The notes under the pieces are model-generated. The model was given only the letters and a program-made list of their open reading frames with translations, was not told where the DNA came from and did not search any database. Of a stretch of 64,000 bases of DNA, positions 33,207-41,146 are shown piece after piece; positions within the stretch are counted from its first letter, which is position 1; each line of letters starts with the position of its first letter. The stretch covers positions 496,001-560,000 of the forward strand of contig NZ_QHKL01000004.1 of assembly GCF_003947415.1 (NCBI RefSeq). The letters are read 5' to 3'. This stretch comes from Amycolatopsis sp. WAC 01376 (GTDB taxonomy: Bacteria > Actinomycetota > Actinomycetes > Mycobacteriales > Pseudonocardiaceae). The translations under genes were made by a program, and so were the position numbers.

Positions 33207-33911
33207 TCAGGCGACCTTGGCGGCCGCCGCGAGGATGACCTCCGCGACGACGTCCGGCCGCGAGACCGAGACGGCGTGCGAAGCGTCGATCCTGGTGACC
33301 TCCGAACCGGCGCGCTCGGACATGAACGCCTGCGCCGCGGCCGGGATCGCGTGGTCCTGCTCGGCGATCAGCGCCCACGACGGCAGGTTCTTCCAGGCAG
33401 GCTCGCCGTCGAACGGCGTGGCGAGCGCGCGCTCGGTGACCGGACGCTGGGTGACCGCCATGACGTCGGCGGTCTCCTCGGGGACGTCGGCCGCGAACAC
33501 GTCCGAGAAGTTCTCGGGCTTGATCGACAGCTCACCCTGGGAAGCCAGGACGTTCGTGGTGTCCGGGCCGAGCTTGCCGCCTTCGAACCGGCCGGACAGC
33601 TCGAACACGCTCTCCCCCGCCTCCGGCTGGAAGGCGGCGATGTAGACGAGCGCCTTGACGTTCGGCGCGGTGGTGGCCGCGCGGCTGATCACCACGCCGC
33701 CGTAGGAATGCCCGGCCAGCACCACGGGACCGTCCACACCGTTGACGACGTCGGCGACGTAGTCCGCGTCGGACTCGATGCCGCGCAGCGGGTTCGAGGC
33801 GGCCAGCACCCGGTAGCCCTGCTCACGCAGCTTCGGGACGACGCCGTTCCAGCTGGACGAGTCGGCGAAAGCACCGTGGACCAGGACGATGGTGGGCTTC
33901 TGGTTGGTCAT
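33207..33911 (-). CDS. Alpha/beta-fold hydrolase, divergent from TetR
   Basis: The 234-residue hydrolase has the oxyanion motif VLVHGAFADSSSW, nucleophile Ser in GHSYGG near residue 69, Asp in AEQDHAIP near 188 and His in DASHAVSVS near 211. It resembles the small esterase/lactonase-like group often annotated as EstC-type or aryl-esterase-like. No signal peptide is visible. It is transcribed divergently from a TetR gene over a perfect 12-bp inverted repeat, so it should be repressed by that TetR and induced by its ligand. The substrate is unknown. Confidence 0.9.
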   Translation of the reverse strand: MTNQKPTIVLVHGAFADSSSWNGVVPKLREQGYRVLAASNPLRGIESDADYVADVVNGVDGPVVLAGHSYGGVVISRAATTAPNVKALVYIAAFQPEAGESVFELSGRFEGGKLGPDTTNVLASQGELSIKPENFSDVFAADVPEETADVMAVTQRPVTERALATPFDGEPAWKNLPSWALIAEQDHAIPAAAQAFMSERAGSEVTRIDASHAVSVSRPDVVAEVILAAAAKVA

Positions 33912-33924
33912 GGTGGCTCCTTCA

Positions 33925-33958
33925 GTTCAGGGAGAACGATCGGTCTTTCTCCCTGAAC
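33925..33958. promoter_or_regulatory. 12-bp perfect inverted repeat, likely TetR operator
   Basis: GTTCAGGGAGAA (33925-33936) and TTCTCCCTGAAC (33947-33958) are exact reverse complements with a 10-bp spacer. The site is 14 bp upstream of the hydrolase ATG and 79 bp before the divergent TetR ATG. A partly similar stretch, GACCGTTCTTTCTC, occurs just before the TetR gene. Confidence 0.65.
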
Positions 33959-34036
33959 CATGCTCGTCCCGATGGCGTTCCGCAACGTGACGAAGGCGAC
34001 CTGGTGGAATGACCGTTCTTTCTCTAGGGTTGGGGA

Positions 34037-34597
34037 ATGCCGACTGTCGACCGGGACGTACATCCGAAGATCCGGCTGCTCGAGACAGCGTCACGGCTGT
34101 TCTACGCCGAGGGCATCCATGCCGTCGGCGTGGAGCGCCTGGTCTCCGAGGCGGCCGTGACCAGGGCGACGTTCTACCGCCACTACCCCACCAAGGACGA
34201 CCTCGTCGCCGCCTACCTGAGCACCACGAGCGAGAAGATCCGCGCGGGCGTCGACGCGGTGACCAGCGAAAAACCCGCCCGCGAAGCGCTGCTCGCCGCG
34301 CTGGGCATCATCGGCGACCGGACGCTCGACGACGACTTCCGCGGCTGCCCGTTCCTCAACGCCGCGGCCGAATACCCCGATCCCGGACATCAGGTCCGTC
34401 AGGTCATCGACGACCACCGGGACTGGTTCTTCGGCGTCCTTCGCGACCTGGCACGCGACGCGGGCCACGCCGACCCGGACCACGCCGCCCGCACTCTCGT
34501 CCTTCTCCGCGACGGCGCGCTTCACGGCGGCAACCTCGATGACGCCGAGACCGTGCGCGCCACTTTGCACCGAGCCGTGGCCGACCTCGTCCCCTGA
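34037..34597 (+). CDS. TetR-family transcriptional regulator
   Basis: The 186-residue regulator has its HTH in residues 10-56 (KIRLLETASRLFYAEGIHAV, then LVSEAAVTRATFYRHYPTKD) and a TetR C-terminal domain with the GCPFLNAAAEYPDP segment, which is common in regulators of small hydrolases and stress enzymes. It is divergent from the alpha/beta hydrolase, with a perfect inverted repeat between them, and is the likely repressor of both. The acyl-CoA ligase gene starts 75 bp downstream and could also be under its control. Confidence 0.9.
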   Translation: MPTVDRDVHPKIRLLETASRLFYAEGIHAVGVERLVSEAAVTRATFYRHYPTKDDLVAAYLSTTSEKIRAGVDAVTSEKPAREALLAALGIIGDRTLDDDFRGCPFLNAAAEYPDPGHQVRQVIDDHRDWFFGVLRDLARDAGHADPDHAARTLVLLRDGALHGGNLDDAETVRATLHRAVADLVP

Positions 34598-34672
34598 GCT
34601 TCATCGCGTCTTCTCGACGGTCGTAACAAGTGCTACCTTCGCGGGAGGGGGCCGGACCGAGGAGCGGCGACG

Positions 34673-36256
34673 ATGAGGCTTTCTCCCAGCGCGCACGTCG
34701 ACCCGTTCTGCCGTGACCGGCTGCCGCCCGCCGAGCAGTGGCCGGAGTTCGTGTTCGACCTGCCGGAACTGCGGTATCCCGACAGGCTGAACGCCGCGAC
34801 CGCACTGCTCGACGACACCGTGGCGCGCTTCGGTCCGGACCGGCCCTGCCTGCTCTCCCTCGCCGAAACGTGGACATACGGCGAAGTCCTGGCCCGCGCC
34901 AACCGCGTCGCCCACGTCCTGGTCACCGATTTCGGGGTGGTTCCCGGAGACCGGGTGCTGTTGCGGGGCACCAACACCCCGTGGCTCGCGGCGGCCTGGC
35001 TGGCCGTGCTCAAGGCGGGTGCGGTGGCCGTCACGACCATGCCGATGCTGCGGCGGGCCGAACTCGACAAGATCGCCGGCCGCGCGAAGCCCGCACTCGC
35101 CGTTTGCGACGAACGCCTGCTGGACGAACTCCCGGCCGATCTTCCCGTCGTGTCGTACGGAACGGATCTGGCCGCCCGCGCGGAGCGGCATCCGCCCACG
35201 TTCACCGACGTCCCGACCGCGGCCGACGACGTCGCCCTGCTGGCCTTCACCTCCGGCACAACGGGATCCCCGAAGGCGACGATGCACTTCCATCGCGACC
35301 TGCTCGCGATCGCCGACACGTTCTCCCGGCACATCGTGCGCCCGACGTCCGACGATCTCTTCTGCGGCACGCCACCGCTGGCCTTCACCTTCGGCCTCGG
35401 CGGCCTGCTGGTCTTTCCCTTGCGCGCGGGCGCGGCCACGCTTCTGGTCGAACGCGCCACTCCGGCGGAACTCGCCGCCATCGTCGCCGACAAGGGCGCC
35501 ACGGTCCTCTTCACCGCCCCGACCGCGTATCGCGCGATCCTGAACGCCGGCGACGGACGACTCCTGGCCGGAGTACGCCGGGCCGTCTCCGCCGGCGAAT
35601 CGCTTCCCGCTCCCGTGGCCGAGCGGTATCGGGACATCGTCGGACGGCCGCTCATCGACGGACTCGGCAGCACCGAAATGCTGCACGTGTTCATCTCCGC
35701 CGCCGACGACACCGCACGTCCCGGCGCGACCGGGAAGGTCGTGCCCGGCTACGAAGCGGCCGTTCTCGACATCGACGGCTCACCCGTTCCCGACGGCACT
35801 CCCGGGTTCCTGGCGGTGCGAGGCCCCACCGGCTGCCGCTATCTCGAGGACCCGCGCCAGCAGGACTACGTGCGCGACGGCTGGAACATCACCGGCGACA
35901 CCTACGTCCGCGACGCCGACGGCTACTTCCGGTTCGTCGCCCGCAGCGACGACATGATCATCTCGTCGGGCTACAACATCGCCGCGCCCGAGGTCGAGGA
36001 AGTCCTGCTGACCCATCCGGACGTGGACGAATGCGCCGTGATCGGCACGCCGGACCCCGACCGCGGTTCGGTCGTGACGGCGTTCGTCGTGCCGCGTCCC
36101 GGCGCCGACCCGGGCACGGACCTGGCGCGGGCGCTGCAGGACCACGCCAAGGCGACCGCGGCGCCGTACAAGTACCCGCGGCGCGTGCGGTTCATCGAGG
36201 CGTTGCCGCGTAATGCGAGTGGGAAGTTGCAGCGGTATCTGTTACGGGAGCTGTGA
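34673..36256 (+). CDS. AMP-dependent acyl/aryl-CoA ligase (benzoate-CoA ligase-like)
   Basis: The 527-residue ANL-superfamily enzyme activates a carboxylic acid as acyl-AMP and then forms the CoA thioester. The P-loop is FTSGTTGSPK near residue 193, followed by GLGSTEM (A5), the Asp in GDTYVRDADGYF (A7), ARSDDMIISSGYNI (A8) and the catalytic Lys in NASGKLQR (A10). Its N-terminal FVFDLPEL...LNAATALLDD and TATMHFHRD-like region (ATMHFHRDLLAIADT) are typical of benzoate/2-aminobenzoate-CoA ligases. ATG 34673 follows GAGGAGCGGCG. It stands alone downstream of TetR; no aromatic catabolic genes are adjacent, so the acid substrate is uncertain. Confidence 0.9.
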   Translation: MRLSPSAHVDPFCRDRLPPAEQWPEFVFDLPELRYPDRLNAATALLDDTVARFGPDRPCLLSLAETWTYGEVLARANRVAHVLVTDFGVVPGDRVLLRGTNTPWLAAAWLAVLKAGAVAVTTMPMLRRAELDKIAGRAKPALAVCDERLLDELPADLPVVSYGTDLAARAERHPPTFTDVPTAADDVALLAFTSGTTGSPKATMHFHRDLLAIADTFSRHIVRPTSDDLFCGTPPLAFTFGLGGLLVFPLRAGAATLLVERATPAELAAIVADKGATVLFTAPTAYRAILNAGDGRLLAGVRRAVSAGESLPAPVAERYRDIVGRPLIDGLGSTEMLHVFISAADDTARPGATGKVVPGYEAAVLDIDGSPVPDGTPGFLAVRGPTGCRYLEDPRQQDYVRDGWNITGDTYVRDADGYFRFVARSDDMIISSGYNIAAPEVEEVLLTHPDVDECAVIGTPDPDRGSVVTAFVVPRPGADPGTDLARALQDHAKATAAPYKYPRRVRFIEALPRNASGKLQRYLLREL

Positions 36257-36696
36257 TTTCTGTCCACATTGGACTTTCCTGGATTCTTCCCTTTGACACA
36301 CCTCGTTTGCCTTACCTATCCGTCCTCGATCCGCGTCTTCGTGTGACGACAGGCGTTGCAGTCGATAGTTGGCATGGCTGGCAGCACGTCGTGTCTGCCA
36401 GCTTCAGCGTTGTACTTGGATGTCACGGTGGTGGTCGCGTAGGCCGCTGGTGTGGTCGCACGTGTGCGGCTGAGTGGACCCGGCACAGAGCGAGTTCTCG
36501 TTTGGCAACCTCCGCGCAAGAGGCGAGGTTTCTTGCATGCCCTTGTCGATCGGCATGGCGCCGCGCGATTGTGAGGAGCCATTTCTTTTGGTGCCGGGAT
36601 TGTCTGCTCCGCGACCGCCTTCGCTGTCGAACGGCCTTCGCGTGCTTGTCGCGACAGTTCGCGACGGTCGCGTTCGCTGTCGAGAGGAGGTTGCTG
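36257..36696. other. Gene-free, relatively AT-rich stretch
   Basis: Between the CoA ligase stop and the small gene at 36697 I see no convincing gene. Open frames run in several directions but lack a ribosome site, domain or consistent codon pattern. Base composition is visibly lower in GC than the flanks. TTGACA at 36293-36298 followed 18 bp later by TATCCG is a possible promoter. The contrast with its neighbours hints at inserted or remnant DNA. Confidence 0.5.
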
Positions 36697-36951
36697 ATGC
36701 GTCAGGTCCGGGGCCGATCGATTCGGCCGAGGAAGCTGGGGACCAGGTCGTCCAGCCGAGTTGGCCGAGCCGGTCGCGAGGTGGCCCGCGTGAGGGAACC
36801 TGATGTCTGGAAGGGGCTACGCCCGGTGTTGTGCCTGCCGGCCTTCGCCGCGGCTGCCCTGGAGGACAACGAGGCCCTTGCCGTTGTGGCAAGGGCGCTC
36901 ATCGCGGTTGGTGACATGATCGTCAACGCTGGTCGGCACAAGCGGTCATAG
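36697..36951 (+). CDS. Small protein of unknown function
   Basis: The 84-residue open frame starts with ATG six bases after a textbook Shine-Dalgarno (GAGAGGAGG, 36682-36690) and stops 6 bp before a strong hairpin terminator (36957-36984). These signals support a real gene. The N-terminal ~30 residues are Arg-rich (RGRSIRPRKLGTRSS), followed by a hydrophobic Ala/Val/Leu stretch (LPAFAAAALEDNEALAVVARALIAVGDMIV). A shorter form from GTG 36793 (VREPDVWKGL) is possible. I recognise no family. It precedes the response-regulator gene. Confidence 0.5.
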   Translation: MRQVRGRSIRPRKLGTRSSSRVGRAGREVARVREPDVWKGLRPVLCLPAFAAAALEDNEALAVVARALIAVGDMIVNAGRHKRS

Positions 36952-36956
36952 CACCA

Positions 36957-36984
36957 GGTCCGGTCGTCGTATGACGGCCGGACC
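36957..36984 (+). terminator. 12-bp hairpin terminator after the small gene
   Basis: GGTCCGGTCGTC (36957-36968) pairs with GACGGCCGGACC (36973-36984) with one G-U type wobble around a 4-nt GTAT loop, 6 bp after the stop codon. It separates the small gene from the response-regulator promoter. Confidence 0.65.
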
Positions 36985-37053
36985 ACCACCGCATCCAGGA
37001 AACCTTACGCGCGGTCGGCGTGCAAATGGAGACGCAGGATCAGGTCCTGAACC

Positions 37054-37076
37054 GTAACGAAATATGGTTTCGTTAC
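37054..37076. promoter_or_regulatory. 9-bp perfect inverted repeat upstream of the response regulator
   Basis: GTAACGAAA (37054-37062) and TTTCGTTAC (37068-37076) are exact reverse complements around TATGG. The AT-rich dyad lies 33 bp upstream of the GTG at 37110 and looks like an operator. It would fall inside the coding region if the GTG at 37020 were the start, which argues for the later start. Confidence 0.6.
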
Positions 37077-37109
37077 ATCGATTCTTACGTAGCCGGGAGG
37101 GGTGGTCTG

Positions 37110-38297
37110 GTGGGGGACGCTGTCGGCGTTTGCCCGTCGTGCGGAGGTCCGCTTCCCCCGAACTCCGGGAGGGGACGGCCCCGACGGTATTGCTCGGCCG
37201 CATGCCGAACGGCGGGTCATCGCGCCCGCGAGCGCGAGGGCAGAATGGCCGAGGCCCGCAGTGCGCGCCGCTGCGTGAACAGCGTGGCCGGGCACGCCTG
37301 CCAACGTCCGGCGAAGTTCGTGGTGACCGTGGACGGTCGAGAGGTACGCACCTGCGGCATCTGCCGCGAACTGGTCATGGCGTTTCTGACCAGGCAGGGC
37401 GCGACCGCCACGACTGTGGACGTCGAGCCGTTCGATAGGCCGTCCGCGAGGCGCGCGAGTGCTCCCGTCGCACACGACAGCCGGTCCCACGGCCGGATCC
37501 TGGTGCTGGAGGACGACGACAATCTGCGCGGGATAGTCGCGCGCGAGCTGCGAGCACGAGGATATGAGGTAACGGAGGAGGGGGATCTGCCTGCCGTGGA
37601 CGAGCGGGTGCGCACCGACCCGCCGGACCTGCTTCTCCTCGACCGCATCGTCCCCTCCGGAGACTCTCTTAACTGGGTTCGACACGTGCGCGCCTACGGC
37701 AACGCGATCCCGGTGGTAATCCTGACCGCGCGCGACTCGCTCGGCGACCGGCTCCAAGGCTTCGAACGCCACGTCGACGACTACATCGTCAAACCGTTCT
37801 CCATGCCTGATCTTGCCACCCGAGTGGGCAGAGTGCTGCGCCGATCCCGTCCGGACAGCCCGACCGAGCAGACCTACACCGACAGCTTCGTCCATCTGGA
37901 CTTCCAGGCAGGCGAACTCCGGGTCAGTGGCATCGCGGTGCCGCTGACCCGGCAGGAATTCCGTTTTCTCGAAGTGCTGGTGCGCAACGCCGGGGCGATC
38001 CAGTCAAGGGAGAAAATCGCTCGCGCGCTGTGGGATAAAAAACCGTCATCGATGAGCTCGCTGGACGTTGTGGCCCATCGGCTGCGCCAGAAGCTGAAAC
38101 CGACGGATCTGGGCGAAAGCCCGATCGTCGCCGCGCGGGGCAGGGGCTACCTGTACCAGGTGCCGGCAACATCTGCCGGACAAGCGACACAGCTGCTCGC
38201 CCGACATTCCGGCTACGGCCACGCCGGCCGAGCCCTCGACATTCTCAACGCCCACGAGCGCCAGGAAACGCACTCCGAGATTCCCGACCAAGACTGA
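37110..38297 (+). CDS. Orphan OmpR/PhoB-type response regulator fused to N-terminal Cys-rich (putative zinc finger) domains
   Basis: The 395-residue protein begins with a CPSCGG...RYCSAACR finger (residues 8-33), common at the start of actinomycete DNA-associated proteins. A second four-Cys segment follows (CVNSVAGHAC...TCGIC). A receiver domain (about residues 128-250) keeps the acidic pocket (LEDDD), phospho-acceptor Asp178 (LLLLDR), LTA and Lys228 (VKPF). A C-terminal winged helix (about 265-355; LTRQEFRFLEVLVRNAGAIQSRE, VAARGRGYLYQV) binds DNA. No sensor kinase is adjacent. The GTG at 37110 follows GGGAGGGG and keeps the upstream dyad non-coding; an in-frame GTG at 37020 would add 30 residues. 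The fingers could sense metal or redox state or add DNA contacts. Confidence 0.85.
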   Translation: MGDAVGVCPSCGGPLPPNSGRGRPRRYCSAACRTAGHRAREREGRMAEARSARRCVNSVAGHACQRPAKFVVTVDGREVRTCGICRELVMAFLTRQGATATTVDVEPFDRPSARRASAPVAHDSRSHGRILVLEDDDNLRGIVARELRARGYEVTEEGDLPAVDERVRTDPPDLLLLDRIVPSGDSLNWVRHVRAYGNAIPVVILTARDSLGDRLQGFERHVDDYIVKPFSMPDLATRVGRVLRRSRPDSPTEQTYTDSFVHLDFQAGELRVSGIAVPLTRQEFRFLEVLVRNAGAIQSREKIARALWDKKPSSMSSLDVVAHRLRQKLKPTDLGESPIVAARGRGYLYQVPATSAGQATQLLARHSGYGHAGRALDILNAHERQETHSEIPDQD

Positions 38298-38448
38298 CCC
38301 GCCAGTCGGCCGCATGGCAGGTCCCGTCGACCGAGCACAGCGCACCATGCCAACTATCACCTGTCGTCACACTTCGCCAGATCTCGGGAACAATTCTGGA
38401 GCAATTTTCACGTTCGCACGCCTGTTCGAACGCTGGTATTCTTGGGGG

Positions 38449-39694
38449 GTGTCCAGCCAACGAATCCTCGAACCGCCACAGGAGCTGTGGCGTGCCGGTG
38501 CACGCGAACTCGCGCACGGCGTGGTCGAGCGTTTGTCGGTGGCACGACAGGCTTTGGCGGAGGTCGGGCAGTTCCTGACGGAGATAGAGTCCCGCGGTCC
38601 GATGGAGTTGTTCGGGCATGGTTCGACCGCGGGCTGGTTCGCCGAAACCGCCCGCATCACCCCCACAGAGGCCCACGACACCGTGAAGCGGGCACTGGCG
38701 GTGAACGAAAGCCGAAACCTGGACGGCACCCCCGCCCCCGCTTTCGCCCCCATCGCCGGAGCCGCTGCGGCCGAAGGGGAACTCGGGCACCAGCACCTCG
38801 ACCCACTCCTGGCGGTACTGAAGAAGATCCCCGCCGACATTTCCGCCGAAGACCGGTCCGGCGCGGAACAGATCCTGGTTAACCTGGCCCGGAATGCCGG
38901 CCCCCAGCAGATCATCAACGGTGGCGCGGAACTCTTGGCGCACCTGGACCCCGACGGCAACGAACCCAAAGACGAAGACCTCACACCACCCTCGCGCGAA
39001 GTGCACCTGCGGAAACGCGACGACGGCTGGTGGCGGCTCAACGGCCTTCTCGACCCCGAATTCGGCGCCCGGGCCCACGCGCTGTTCGAAACCTGGGGAC
39101 AACGAAGACCCGTCGACGAAGACGGCAATCGCGACCCCCGCACCCCCCGGCGAACGCCACGGCGACGCCTTGTTCGACGCCCTCCACTACGCCATGACCA
39201 ACGACAAAGCCCCCACGCTCTCCGGAGACCGCACCACCATCGTGGTCACCATCCCTCTGGAATCCCTGACCTCAGGACTGGGCTCAGCCTGCGTGGACGG
39301 GGTCTCGCAGATCACCGCACGCCACGCCCGCATGCTCGCCTGCGACGCGAAAATCATCCCCGCCGTGCTCGGCACCGAGAGCGAACCCCTCGACATCGGC
39401 CGCGTGACCCGGTCCGTCAGTCCCGCCCAACGCCGGGCCCTGAACCTCCGCGACCACGGCTGCGCCTTCCCCGGCTGCCACCGACGACCGAAACATTGCG
39501 AGGCCCACCATATTCTGCCGTGGGGCCAACTCGGCGACACCGACCTGAACAACCTCTGCCTGCTCTGCCGCTACCACCACATGGTCATCCACGGACAATC
39601 CGGCTGGAAAGTACAGATGACAGACGGCCGCCCCGAATTCATCCCACCCCAATACCTCGACCCGCTACAGAAGCCCCGCCGCAACCACCGCTGA
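38449..39694 (+). pseudogene. DUF222/13E12-type HNH endonuclease, frameshifted
   Basis: The first reading frame (GTG 38449) encodes the DUF222 domain (ELWRAGARELAHGVVERLSV, then EVHLRKRDDGWWRLNGLLDP). After DEDGNRDPRTP, near 39141-39151, the family sequence (GERHGDALFDALHYAM) continues in another frame to an intact HNH motif: CAFPGCHRRP, EAHHILPW, NNLCLLCRYHHMVIH. The shift falls at a run of six C. Such 13E12/DUF222-HNH genes are repeated in many actinomycete genomes and are thought to be mobile or SOS-linked nucleases. A single-base change broke this copy, unless it is a sequencing error, phase-variable or recoded. A hairpin follows the stop. Confidence 0.8.
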
Positions 39695-39697
39695 ACC

Positions 39698-39738
39698 CCG
39701 AGGAGCCCGCCGACCCACACCGGCGACGGGCCCCTCGG
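39698..39738 (+). terminator. Imperfect hairpin terminator after the HNH gene
   Basis: CCGAGGAGCCCGCCG (39698-39712) pairs with CGGCGACGGGCCCCTCGG (39721-39738), with a two-base bulge. It starts immediately after the HNH stop codon and is suited to end transcription from that side. Confidence 0.5.
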
Positions 39739-39868
39739 CATGCCCGGAGCACGGAGCGATCGACCCGGTGATGCCCCCGCCGTAAGCTGATCGAAGGGCT
39801 GTCTCACATCATCTGCATCAGAGCACCTTTCGCGACAAGCTCGCCAACCGCCGCCACACCGCCTGGCT

Positions 39869-41146
39869 TCAGCGAATCCCGCGACGCCGATTCGCCGCGA
39901 CCAGCGCGACAATACTGAGCGATGCCGTCGCCAAAAGGTAATAACCAGGCGAAACAGGTGATCCGGTGGCCGCGATCATCGCGGTCGCGATGGTCGGCGT
40001 GAACCCGCCGAAGACCCCGACGGTGGCGTTGTAGGCGAACGAAAGTCCCGTCGCCCGGGTGTGCGCCGGGAACACGTCCGCCATCACCGACGGAAGCGCG
40101 CCGAAGTAGGTGGCCTTCAGCAGTCCCAGGATCGTCATCGTGATCGTGAGGGTCAGGAACGACGGCGAGGTGGTGACCCATAGGTACAGCGGCACCACGC
40201 CGGCCCCGATCACCGCCGCGGCGCCGATCATGATCCTGATGCGGCCGTGCCGGTCGGTGAGCAGCCCGACGATCGGTGTCACGACGGTCAGGATGGCGGC
40301 GGTGATCATCAGGGCGACGAACGAAAGCGAGTCGTCCAGGCCGAGGTTCTTGATCGCGAACGTCGGCAGCGACTGAAGGATGAAGTTCAGCGAGGTCGAG
40401 ACGACCAGCGCTCCACCGGCGATCAGCAGGCCGCCCCAGTGGAAGCGGAAGAGCGTCCGGACCGGCGTGGACTTCGGCTGATCCTCCTTCGCAGCCTCGG
40501 GTTCGTCGACGTGGCGCCGGATGTAGTAGCCGACCGGGCCGACGAGCAGCCCGAAGACGAACGGGACTCGCCAGCCCCAGGACGTCATCGCGTCGGCGCT
40601 GAGCGAAGCGGTCAGCCCGGCGGCGAACCCGGCTGACATCAAGGTCGCGAAACCCTGGCTGGCGAACTGAAAACTGCCGAGGAAGCCCTTGCGGCGATCG
40701 TCCTGTTCGATCAGGAACGACGTGGCCGCCCCGAATTCCCCGCCCGCGGCGAAGCCCTGGATCAGCCGCGCGACGATCACGCCGACCGGCGCGAGGAAAC
40801 CGATCGTCGCGTAGCTCGGCATCACCGCCAGCAGGAACGTCCCGGCGACCATCAGCCAGATGGTCAGCACCAGCGCCTTCTTGCGGCCGAACCGGTCGGC
40901 GTAGGCACCGAGCACGAGACCGCCGAGCGGACGCACGAGGAACGTGATGCCGAAGACCGCGTACGCCTGCACGAGCTGGACGGCGGCGTTCCCGCCAGGG
41001 AAGAAAGTCTTGCCGATATAGGCCGCCATGAGCGCGTACACGCCGAGGTCGAACCATTCGAGCGCGTTGCCGATGGTCGCGGCTGCGATCGCGCGCCGCG
41101 TGGACGACGGCGTGCGCGGCCTGGCCACCGTCCGCTCGCTCATCAT
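39869..41146 (-). CDS. MFS transporter, metabolite:H+ symporter (MHS) type
   Basis: The 425-residue protein is a full-length MHS-family symporter: AAATIGNALEWFDLGVYALM at the first helix, YADRFGRKKALVL in loop 2-3, LIQGFAAGGEFGAATSFLIE in helix 4, and the central RRHVDEPEAA loop. It imports a carboxylate or similar nutrient with protons. Its ATG overlaps the stop of the upstream M20 peptidase by 4 bp (ATGA), so the two are translationally coupled and the peptidase product is probably linked to the imported compound. It is a paralogue of the cut gene at 1-1266. Confidence 0.93.
   Translation of the reverse strand: MMSERTVARPRTPSSTRRAIAAATIGNALEWFDLGVYALMAAYIGKTFFPGGNAAVQLVQAYAVFGITFLVRPLGGLVLGAYADRFGRKKALVLTIWLMVAGTFLLAVMPSYATIGFLAPVGVIVARLIQGFAAGGEFGAATSFLIEQDDRRKGFLGSFQFASQGFATLMSAGFAAGLTASLSADAMTSWGWRVPFVFGLLVGPVGYYIRRHVDEPEAAKEDQPKSTPVRTLFRFHWGGLLIAGGALVVSTSLNFILQSLPTFAIKNLGLDDSLSFVALMITAAILTVVTPIVGLLTDRHGRIRIMIGAAAVIGAGVVPLYLWVTTSPSFLTLTITMTILGLLKATYFGALPSVMADVFPAHTRATGLSFAYNATVGVFGGFTPTIATAMIAATGSPVSPGYYLLATASLSIVALVAANRRRGIR

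Noticed and set aside
36474..36803. 109-codon frame overlapping the small gene at 36697
   Set aside because: It lacks a good ribosome site and ends inside the better-supported frame that has Shine-Dalgarno and terminator.
38449..39694. Mycobacterial-type SOS box upstream of the HNH gene
   Set aside because: TTCGAACG at about 38426 is only a partial match to the CGAAC-N4-GTTCG pattern and lacks the second arm at the right spacing.
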